From assembly GCA_046726275.1 (NCBI GenBank), contig JBKPAF010000096.1:1-24336 (forward strand): a stretch of DNA of 24,336 nucleotides. The letters are read 5' to 3'. Source of the DNA: DASXTW01 sp046726275. Its GTDB lineage: Bacteria > Actinomycetota > UBA4738. Numbering within the stretch: the stretch's first letter is position 1; each line of letters starts with the position of its first letter. Under the pieces are notes generated by a model. The model was not told where the DNA came from. It worked only from the letters and a program-made list of their open reading frames with translations, and did no database searches. Below are positions 15,236-22,017 of the stretch, one piece after another. Position numbers and translations under genes: made by a program.

Positions 15236-16135
15236 TCACATCTCCTCCAGGATCCGGATGCGCTCCCGGATCGGTGGGTGCGTCGCGAACATGTTTTCCC
15301 ACCAGTGGTTGCTTTCCCCCGGCACCCTCGAGGGCTGGTTCAGCCAAAGATGCGCGGTGGCGTTGTTGGCCACGCGCATGGGGGTCGTGTCCGCAGCGAT
15401 CTTGCGCAGCGCGCTGGCCAGCCCAGGCGGATATCGGGTCAGCATGGCGCCTTCGGCGTCCGCCAGATACTCCCGCCTCCGGGAGACCGCCAGCTTGATC
15501 ACCTGGGCGAGGAACGGAGCGAGGATGGCCAGGGCCATGCCCAGGATCACCAGAATGCCCCGCCCTTCCCCCTCGTCGCGGTTGCCCCCCCTTCCCCCTC
15601 CCCACCACAGCCATCGGAGCATGAACTCGGCCAGCAGGACGACGGCTCCGACCAGGGCGGCCACCACCGTCCCCAGCAGGATGTCCCGATCCTTGACGTG
15701 GGACATCTCGTGGGCGATGACTCCCTCGAGCTCCACACGGTTCATGCTCTCCAGGAGCCCGCGGGTCACCGCGATCGAGGAGTGCTGGGGGTCGCGTCCG
15801 GTGGCGAAGGCGTTCGGAGCCTTCTCCTCGACGACGTACACGGCGGGCTTGGGGAGCCCGGACGCGAGCGCCAGACCCTCCACGATGTTGTGGAGACGGG
15901 GCTCTTGCTCGTGGGTGACCGGTCTAGCCCTCGACGCGCCCAGGACGAGCTTGTCACCCGCGTAGTAGGAGGACACCGCTCCGATCCCCACGATGATGAG
16001 GGCGATCACCAGCCCGGCAAACCCGTTGTCGACGATCAGGTAGCTGAAGAGGAATCCCAGGCCCCCAGCGAAAAGCAGCGCGCCCAGCACCAGCAGCGCG
16101 GTTCGGCGCTTGTTCCGAGCGATCTGCTCGTACAA
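15236..16135 (-). CDS. htpX: HtpX-type membrane zinc metalloprotease (M48B)
   Basis: Integral membrane endopeptidase of peptidase family M48, involved in membrane protein quality control. The 299 residues have two N-terminal helices (about 13-33 and 37-57), the zinc site HEMSH (142-146), a second helix pair (about 152-176 and 194-216) and the third zinc ligand E222 in RREYLAD. The C-terminus THPPIRERIRIL is typical. TTG 16135, 3 bp after the lemA stop, is chosen because the conserved YEQIARNKRRT begins there; the ribosome binding site is weak, so translational coupling to lemA is likely. lemA-htpX pairs are common in bacteria. Confidence 0.95.
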   Translation of the reverse strand: MYEQIARNKRRTALLVLGALLFAGGLGFLFSYLIVDNGFAGLVIALIIVGIGAVSSYYAGDKLVLGASRARPVTHEQEPRLHNIVEGLALASGLPKPAVYVVEEKAPNAFATGRDPQHSSIAVTRGLLESMNRVELEGVIAHEMSHVKDRDILLGTVVAALVGAVVLLAEFMLRWLWWGGGRGGNRDEGEGRGILVILGMALAILAPFLAQVIKLAVSRRREYLADAEGAMLTRYPPGLASALRKIAADTTPMRVANNATAHLWLNQPSRVPGESNHWWENMFATHPPIRERIRILEEM

Positions 16136-16138
16136 GGT

Positions 16139-16690
16139 CTAGAAGCGCACCCCCACGGGCCCCCGGGCAGGCTCCTCGATGTCGAAGAACTCCCGCTGCT
16201 GGAACCGCCCCAACCCGGCGACGATGCTCGGGGGGAAGCTCTGGATCAAGGTGTTCAAGCGAGCCACCTGGTCGTTGTAGAACTGGCGGGCGAAGGCGAT
16301 CCTCGACTCCGTGCCCGTGAGCTCCTCCTGAAGGGCAAGGAAGTTCTGGTTCGCCTTGAGCTCGGGGTAGTTCTCGGCGACGGCGATCAGCCTTCGAATG
16401 CCTGCGGTCAGCTGGTCCTCGGCTCGGGCCTGGTCCCGAACTCCCGAAGCCGCCTCTGCCCCGGCCCGGGCGCTGGTCACCTCCTCGAAGACCTCGCGCT
16501 CGTGCGCGGCATACCCCTTGACCGTCTCGACCAGGTTGGGAATGAGGTCGTACCGACGGCGGAGCTGCACGTCGATCTGGGACCAGGCGTTCTCGGTACG
16601 AACGCGGAGCCTGACCAGACGGTTGTAGGTGAAGATCCCATAGAGGAGGACCAGCCCTACCAGACCGAGAACGATCCACAGGGCAAGCAT
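16139..16690 (-). CDS. lemA: LemA family protein
   Basis: A 183-residue membrane-anchored helical protein. One N-terminal helix (about 2-20) precedes a coiled-coil-rich domain with the LemA hallmarks YNRLVRLR (22-29), NAWSQIDVQLRRRYDLIPNLVE (34-55) and the late RQFYNDQVARLNTLIQSFP block (134-152). Function is not established; LemA proteins are often encoded beside HtpX or TPM-domain proteins and are linked to envelope stress. ATG 16690 lies 9 bp after the mannosyltransferase stop. It joins htpX to the PIM operon. Confidence 0.95.
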   Translation of the reverse strand: MLALWIVLGLVGLVLLYGIFTYNRLVRLRVRTENAWSQIDVQLRRRYDLIPNLVETVKGYAAHEREVFEEVTSARAGAEAASGVRDQARAEDQLTAGIRRLIAVAENYPELKANQNFLALQEELTGTESRIAFARQFYNDQVARLNTLIQSFPPSIVAGLGRFQQREFFDIEEPARGPVGVRF

Positions 16691-16699
16691 GAATTCATC

Positions 16700-17800
16700 T
16701 TACCGCCGCCCTTCCTGAACCTCCCGGTACACGGATTCGATCTCCTCGATCACCACTTCCCATCGGAAGCGCTGGGCTCTGGCCTTTGCTGATTCGGCCA
16801 GCCGGCCCGCCAACGCCGAGTCCGACAGAACCTGCCGAACGGCATCCGCCAGGGCGAGGGGATCACCCGGCGGCGTCAGAATGCCGTCCACTCCGGGCCG
16901 GACGACTTCCCGGTACCCCTCGATGTCAGATGCGACCACGGGAACGCCAGCCGCCATAGCCTCCACCAGAACGATCCCGAAACTCTCCTGGCCCACCGCG
17001 GGTGCCACGAAGACGTCCGCCCCCGCCACGTATCCCGGCAGGTCCCGGTGCGAGACGGAACCGGCCAGCACAACACGACGGCGTGCGTCGACACCGAGCG
17101 AGGACACCGCCTGCCGGTCCCGACCATCTCCCACGATGACGAAGGAGAGGTCGGAGAACTCTGAGGCGAGTCGTTCGAAAGCTCGCACCGCGATCGGGAA
17201 GCCCTTCTGCCCGTCCAGCCGGCCCACCCACACCATCCGGCGTCCGTCTGGGAGGCCCTCCAGGGGCTGGGCCTCGGCGAACGGCTGGCCGTCGCACCCG
17301 TTGGGGATCACTCGCAGGGTTCCCCGAAACCGCTTCCCGACGAATCTCGCCGCCGCCTCCGACACCGCGATCCGCGCGCTGAGCCTCTTCCAGACCGGGC
17401 GGAGGAACGGTGCGGCGGCTGTATACAGGGCCGACGATTCCGCGAAGGCATGGAAGGTGGCCACGGCCGGCGCGGGCGACCGGAGGACCGCGTACAGGGA
17501 GGTGGAGAGCGTGAGCGGCTCGTGGGCGTGCACGAGATCGGGACCGAACGCTTTCAGGGTTCGCCCTATCGGCCCGGCGGACCATGGCCACGGAGCGATC
17601 GGCGCGACCGTCCCCTGATATCGCACGGCCACCGGCCTGGCCACGATTTTCACGACATCGTCATCGGGCTGGGATAAACCCGGAGCAACCACGAGGACGT
17701 CGTGTCCGCGCCTACGCAGATGGTTCGCGAGCTGAGCGACATGCACCTGGACCCCACCGGGCGCGTCCCAAGAATAGGGACAGGCCAGCGCGATCCTCAC
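16700..17800 (-). CDS. pimA: PimA-like GT4 glycosyltransferase
   Basis: GT-B glycosyltransferase of family GT4 resembling phosphatidyl-myo-inositol alpha-mannosyltransferase PimA, which transfers mannose from GDP-mannose to PI at the cytoplasmic face of the membrane. The 366 residues contain CPYSWDAPGGVQVHV (7-21), HAHEP (91-95), VATFHA (113-118), the donor-site R194 and K199 in GRLDGQKG, and the EX7E motif E272-E280 in ESFGIVLVEAMAAG. GTG 17800 overlaps the stop of the acyltransferase (GTGA). The neighbours match the mycobacterial pgsA1-Rv2611c-pimA cluster, which is the main support for the acceptor; the sequence alone does not prove PI specificity. Confidence 0.85.
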   Translation of the reverse strand: MRIALACPYSWDAPGGVQVHVAQLANHLRRRGHDVLVVAPGLSQPDDDVVKIVARPVAVRYQGTVAPIAPWPWSAGPIGRTLKAFGPDLVHAHEPLTLSTSLYAVLRSPAPAVATFHAFAESSALYTAAAPFLRPVWKRLSARIAVSEAAARFVGKRFRGTLRVIPNGCDGQPFAEAQPLEGLPDGRRMVWVGRLDGQKGFPIAVRAFERLASEFSDLSFVIVGDGRDRQAVSSLGVDARRRVVLAGSVSHRDLPGYVAGADVFVAPAVGQESFGIVLVEAMAAGVPVVASDIEGYREVVRPGVDGILTPPGDPLALADAVRQVLSDSALAGRLAESAKARAQRFRWEVVIEEIESVYREVQEGRR

Positions 17801-18711
17801 TGGGAGAGCACGCCTCCGGATCCGTCGGGCCGGCCATCGGCCCCATCCTCCCAGGCGGGTTGGAACATGTGCCAGTCGGTGGGAGCCGAAGCGATGGAGC
17901 GCTCAAACCCTGCTGCGATGACCTTCGTCAGAGCGGTGACGTCCTCTCTCATCACTCCCGATCGTTCGATCTCGACCGGAGGGCCTATCGTCGTGTGCCA
18001 ACCCGCTGGTGTGGTGAACACTGCGCATACGCACAGAGGAGCGTTCGCGGTAAGCGCCAGATACGCGGGTCCAGCGGGCAGACGGCGGGGTGCGCCGAAC
18101 ATGTCCACGTCCACCCCCCTGCCGCTCAGGTCGCGGTCGGCGACCAGCGTGATGATCTGGTTCTCCGCGAGCAGCTCCAGCAGCTTGGCTCCGGTTCTGG
18201 CCGAGCTCGACATGGGGACGATCCCCATCCCCAGCGCTCGCCGATGGCGAAGGAAGAGCTCGAACACGGAGGCCGGCTTCAATTGCTCGGCCACGGCCGT
18301 CATCCGGTAGCCCTTGATGCACAACCAGTGCCCCGCGGCGTCCCAGTTGCCCATGTGTGGGAGGACCAGGATGACGCCCCGGCCTCCCTCGAGTGCGCGG
18401 TCGGCGTTCTCCAGACCGTCGACGGAGAACCTTCGGTCGACCTCCTCGGGGGGCATGGTGCGCAGAGCGAACGTCTCGTACCAGTACCGGCCGTACAGGA
18501 CGAAGCACTCCCTCGTTGCGGCCTGAACCAGAGGCGAATCCGGATCGTGTCCCAGCACTCGGGAGAGGTTGCGAGCCACGACGTCCCGCTGGCCGGAGCC
18601 TCGCTCGTAGAGCATTCGGAAGTACGACTGAGCCGCGGGGAGGCCGATCCGTCTCGGCAGGTGCATCCCGAGCCACTGCGACGCGCGCAGCGACAGGTAG
18701 GCGGTGCTCAT
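17797..18711 (-). CDS. Lysophospholipid-type acyltransferase (PatA-like, HtrB/LpxL family)
   Basis: A 304-residue acyltransferase of the lipid A biosynthesis/PIM acyltransferase family. The catalytic HX4D motif is HMGNWD (H119, D124) and the following AEQLKP (141-146) supplies a second conserved glutamate. The context matches Rv2611c (PatA), which acylates the mannose of PIM1/PIM2 using acyl-CoA. ATG 18711 is chosen because it overlaps the TGA of the upstream pgsA-like gene (ATGA); the frame extends further upstream but not with family sequence. It is translationally coupled on both sides, so the pgsA-like gene, this gene and pimA behave as one unit. Confidence 0.9.
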   Translation of the reverse strand: MSTAYLSLRASQWLGMHLPRRIGLPAAQSYFRMLYERGSGQRDVVARNLSRVLGHDPDSPLVQAATRECFVLYGRYWYETFALRTMPPEEVDRRFSVDGLENADRALEGGRGVILVLPHMGNWDAAGHWLCIKGYRMTAVAEQLKPASVFELFLRHRRALGMGIVPMSSSARTGAKLLELLAENQIITLVADRDLSGRGVDVDMFGAPRRLPAGPAYLALTANAPLCVCAVFTTPAGWHTTIGPPVEIERSGVMREDVTALTKVIAAGFERSIASAPTDWHMFQPAWEDGADGRPDGSGGVLSQ

Positions 18712-19304
18712 CTCGATCCCTGAAGCCGCGCCGGGGACCCCCGTTCCTGCAGCACGATGTTCCACGTCCGGGCGCTCACCGCGGCGATCGCCAGGACGGT
18801 GAACGCCCACAGGGCGCCCGCGATCCACCCTGTCAGCAGGCCCAACACGAGGAACGCCTCCCGCGTCATCCGATATCCGAGGCTCTCCGAGCCGGCGTAC
18901 CCGAGTCCGATCCCCTTGGCCCGTTCATAGGAGGCCAGGTACGCCGCACCGAAGCCCACGAGGGCGAGGATCGCGTCCCAGTTGGACCCTGCCCGCATCA
19001 CCCACGCCAGCGGGACGAGGATGGACGCGTCGAAGACGAGGTCAAGGATCCGCTCGGCGAAATAGGCGCGCCCTCGTGACCGTTCGGACCGTCCAGCGGT
19101 GGGAGGCGACAGGGCTGTGCCGGCGAAGAGCGCCGCGCCCGATGCCAGGCTGGCCAGTCCGGCCAGGAAACGGTGGCGGGTAAGGAGCAGAGCTGCGGTC
19201 AGAGCCGAGAGAAGCCCCGACGTGACCATGGCCGTCAAAGCCCTCGTCAGGGCCCGTTCTGGCCAGATCCTCGCTTGCCTCGCCACGCGCTCGCGAGCGT
19301 ACAC
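18708..19304 (-). CDS. Degenerate CDP-alcohol phosphatidyltransferase homologue (PgsA1 position)
   Basis: A 198-residue multi-helix membrane protein in the place held by pgsA1 (phosphatidylinositol phosphate synthase) in mycobacteria. Helices (about 23-41, 45-66, 84-104, 110-126, 148-173) and the SYERAKGIGLG segment (124-134, compare SYARARAEGLG) are family-like. However, the signature D-x2-DG-x2-AR-x8-G-x3-D-x3-D is largely gone. The first half is replaced by GAALFAGTALSPPT (56-69), and the second half reads AERILDLVFDA (83-93), with Glu where the third Asp is expected. The frame is intact, so this is sequence divergence rather than a frameshift. Start GTG 19304 has a G-rich ribosome binding site. 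It could be a non-catalytic paralogue or an unrelated membrane protein. Confidence 0.6.
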   Translation of the reverse strand: MYARERVARQARIWPERALTRALTAMVTSGLLSALTAALLLTRHRFLAGLASLASGAALFAGTALSPPTAGRSERSRGRAYFAERILDLVFDASILVPLAWVMRAGSNWDAILALVGFGAAYLASYERAKGIGLGYAGSESLGYRMTREAFLVLGLLTGWIAGALWAFTVLAIAAVSARTWNIVLQERGSPARLQGSR

Positions 19305-19347
19305 CCACCCCCTCGGAGCGGAGAAGGAGCCCCACGAATCGATTGCC

Positions 19348-19353
19348 TATAAT
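19348..19353 (+). promoter_or_regulatory. Consensus -10 (TATAAT) for the EF-G-like gene
   Basis: A perfect TATAAT lies 55 nt before the ATG, preceded by TG two bases further upstream than the classic extended -10. No convincing -35 is visible. Short arms cgatt (19340-19344) and aatcg (19351-19355) flank it and could be a small operator. Confidence 0.45.
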
Positions 19354-19408
19354 CGCCGCTCCAGGGGGTCCGCCTCCGCCTCAACGCCGCAAGCAGGGAA
19401 GGAACTGG

Positions 19409-21490
19409 ATGAACGTCTACGAGCCGGGGAACATCCGAAACGTCGTCCTTGTCGGTCACAGCGGCGCCGGCAAGACCACTCTCATCGAGGCGATGCTCTT
19501 CACCGCCGGGACCCTCACCAGGATGGGCAAGATCGAGGACGGAAACACCGTGTCGGATCACGATCCGGAGGAGATCCGGCGAGGGATCAGCGTCTCGCTC
19601 TCCCTCGCTCCGGTCGAGTGGCGCAGCGCGAAGGTCAACGTTCTGGATGCCCCCGGGTACGCGGACTTCATCGGCGACGTGAAGGGAGCACTCCGAGCGG
19701 CCGACTGCTGCCTGTTCGTGGTCTCCGCGGTGGACGGGGTCGAGGTGCAGACCGAGGTCGTGTGGGAGCTCGCGGTGGACGACGGGCTGCCTCGGGCGGT
19801 TTTCATCAACAAGATCGACCGGGAGCGGGCGTCCTTCGAACGAACGATGGACGGCCTGATCGCCGCATTCGGGACGCAGGTGGCCCCGATCCATCTTCCG
19901 ATAGGAGAAGAACACGAGTTCGCGGGCGTGATGGACCTGCTCAGCCGCAAGGCCTACCGCTATTCGTCCGGACCGAGCGGAGAGGAGGGCGAGTGGCCGG
20001 AGGACCTGGCCGCCAAGGCCGAGCCGTATCGAGAACGCCTGACCGAATCGGTCGCCGAGGCCGATGACTCCCTCCTGGAGAAGTACCTGGAGAGCGGCGA
20101 GCTGTCGCCGGAGGAGATCGTCGCAGGCGTGAAGGCAGGGCTCGGCGAGGCCAAGCTTGCCCCGGTCCTCGTCGGTGCAGCCGGCAAGCCCGCCGGGGTC
20201 GACCGGCTCTTGGACTTCATCGTCGAGGCCTTCCCCTCCCCCGCCGACCGCCCCCCCGTGAAGGCTTCGGCGAAGGACGGGCAGGAGCGGGAGGCCGCCC
20301 TGGACGCCACCGGCCCTCTCGTCGCGCAGGTCTTCAAGACGGTCTCCGACCCCTTCGTGGGGCGCATCAACCTCTTCCGCGTCTATAGCGGCAAGGTCCG
20401 GCCAGACTCCTCGGTGTTCAACGCGTCCAAGAACACAGAGGAACGCATCGGCCAGCTGTTCACTCTTCGGGGGAAGGATCACGAGACCGTCTCCGAGGTG
20501 CCGGCCGGTGACATCGGCGCCGTGGCCAAGCTCTCCCACACGGCCACAGGGGACACCCTTTCGACCAAACAGGATCCCCTCACCCTCCCGGAGATCGAGC
20601 TTCCCGAACCGTTGCTGGCCATGGCCATCGAGCCCAAGACCAAGGGGGACGAGGACAAGCTCTCTACGGCGCTCTCCCGGATCCAGGACGACGACCCGAC
20701 GATCCGCGTCGAGCGCTCGCCCGAGACCCACGAGACGGTGATGTTCGGGATGGGCGAGGCCCATCTGGACAGCATGGTCGAACGGATGAAGCGCAAGTTC
20801 GGGGTTGACGTGGTGATGCACCCGGCGAAGGTTCCCTACAAGGAGACGTTGAAGGGCAAGGTCCAGGCGATGGGACGCCATGTGAAGCAGTCGGGTGGCC
20901 ATGGCCAGTACGCCATCGCCAACGTGGAGGTGGAACCGCTACCTCGCGGAAGCGGTTTCGAGTACGTCGACAAGATCTTCGGCGGGGCCATCCCCAACCA
21001 GTTCATCCCGTCGGTGGAGAAGGGCATCGTCAAGCAGATATCGGATGGCGTGGTTACCCCGTATCCGATGGTCGACATCCGCGTGACCCTGTACGACGGG
21101 AAGTTCCACCCCGTGGATTCCTCGGATATGGCGTTCCAGCTCGCCGGGATCCTCGCCATCAAGGAAGCGGCGGCCAAGGCCGGCATCTCGCTCCTCGAGC
21201 CGATCGTGCAGGTCGAGGTGCTGGTGCCCGAGTCCTATACGGGCGACATAATCGGCGACCTCAACTCCAAGAGGGGCCGGATCCTGGGGATGGAGACCAC
21301 GGGCTCCGGCAAGCAACGAATCAAAGCGCTGGTGCCACAGTCGGAGATGACCCGGTACGCGATCGACCTCCGCTCCATGACCCACGGCCGCGGGGCTTTC
21401 ACCATGACCTTCGACCATTACGAGGAGGTTCCGTCCCACCTCGCCGAGAAGGTCATCGCCGAAGCGAAGAGGGAACGCGAAGAGAGCTAG
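19409..21490 (+). CDS. EF-G-like translational GTPase (second-type EF-G)
   Basis: A 693-residue protein with the full EF-G architecture: G domain (about 8-275), beta-barrel domain II (about 300-390), domain III, domain IV (about 465-600) and domain V (about 600-680). G motifs are GHSGAGKT (16-23), RRGIS (57-61), DAPGYADF (80-87) and NKID (134-137). Canonical EF-G has AHIDAGKTT and DTPGHVDF, so this is the EF-G2/FusA2-like class, with Tyr in place of the switch II histidine. It may assist ribosome function under special conditions; its exact role is unknown. ATG 19409 follows AGGGAAGGAA. It diverges from the PIM operon and its stop overlaps that of the HIT gene. Confidence 0.9.
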   Translation: MNVYEPGNIRNVVLVGHSGAGKTTLIEAMLFTAGTLTRMGKIEDGNTVSDHDPEEIRRGISVSLSLAPVEWRSAKVNVLDAPGYADFIGDVKGALRAADCCLFVVSAVDGVEVQTEVVWELAVDDGLPRAVFINKIDRERASFERTMDGLIAAFGTQVAPIHLPIGEEHEFAGVMDLLSRKAYRYSSGPSGEEGEWPEDLAAKAEPYRERLTESVAEADDSLLEKYLESGELSPEEIVAGVKAGLGEAKLAPVLVGAAGKPAGVDRLLDFIVEAFPSPADRPPVKASAKDGQEREAALDATGPLVAQVFKTVSDPFVGRINLFRVYSGKVRPDSSVFNASKNTEERIGQLFTLRGKDHETVSEVPAGDIGAVAKLSHTATGDTLSTKQDPLTLPEIELPEPLLAMAIEPKTKGDEDKLSTALSRIQDDDPTIRVERSPETHETVMFGMGEAHLDSMVERMKRKFGVDVVMHPAKVPYKETLKGKVQAMGRHVKQSGGHGQYAIANVEVEPLPRGSGFEYVDKIFGGAIPNQFIPSVEKGIVKQISDGVVTPYPMVDIRVTLYDGKFHPVDSSDMAFQLAGILAIKEAAAKAGISLLEPIVQVEVLVPESYTGDIIGDLNSKRGRILGMETTGSGKQRIKALVPQSEMTRYAIDLRSMTHGRGAFTMTFDHYEEVPSHLAEKVIAEAKREREES

Positions 21491-22014
21491 TCGGAGTCCG
21501 GACCCTCGTCGAGCTCTTCCCGCACCGCCCGTACCAACGGCTTGAGTTTCGCGTAGGTCTCGGCGAGAAGCTCCGGCAGCACCCGGGTCTCCCCTACCAC
21601 CGTCATGAAGTTGGTGTCGCCGCTCCACCTCGGAACGACGTGCCAGTGGACGTGGCCTGGGATCCCCGCACCGGCGACCCGCCCGAGATTCATCCCGACG
21701 TTGAACCCATCCGGGGCCGACGCTTCCTTCAAGGCCGCGATCGAGCGCTGGAGGAGTGCGTCGCAGTCCGCCAGGTCCTCGGCGTCGAGATCGATGAAAT
21801 CGCCGACGTGGCGGAATGGGGCGACCATGAGATGCCCCGGGTTGTACGGGAACGCGTTCAGGATGACGAAGGCCCGTTCGGACCGAGCCAGAATGTACGT
21901 TCCTTCATCATCGTCCGCCAGCGGCTTGTCGCAGAAGATGCAGCCATCGGGCTCCTCGGACGTCGCAGCGGACTCGATGTACTGCATCCGCCAGGGGGAC
22001 CACAGGTATTCCAA
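21487..22014 (-). CDS. HIT-family nucleotide phosphorylase/hydrolase (Rv2613c-like)
   Basis: A 175-residue histidine-triad protein. The HIT motif HVHWHVV (H121, H123, H125) is followed by PRWSGDTNFM (128-137), and a CxxC at 25-28 with H69 suggests a zinc site. Rv2613c in the same position of the M. tuberculosis cluster is an Ap4A phosphorylase, so a diadenosine-polyphosphate substrate is the best guess. TTG 22014, 3 bp after the thrS stop, gives the conserved N-terminus EYLWSPWRMQYI; no good ribosome binding site is seen, consistent with coupling to thrS. Ap4A is a side product of aminoacyl-tRNA synthetases, which makes the thrS neighbourhood sensible. Confidence 0.93.
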   Translation of the reverse strand: MEYLWSPWRMQYIESAATSEEPDGCIFCDKPLADDDEGTYILARSERAFVILNAFPYNPGHLMVAPFRHVGDFIDLDAEDLADCDALLQRSIAALKEASAPDGFNVGMNLGRVAGAGIPGHVHWHVVPRWSGDTNFMTVVGETRVLPELLAETYAKLKPLVRAVREELDEGPDSD

Positions 22015-22017
22015 GGC

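Noticed and set aside
15161..16792. Long plus-strand open frame opposite htpX and lemA
   Set aside because: Both opposite-strand genes are clear family members; the frame has no domain and spans two genes.
19247..20902. 551-codon minus-strand frame opposite the EF-G-like gene
   Set aside because: Antisense shadow of a gene with all EF-G motifs; no family resemblance.
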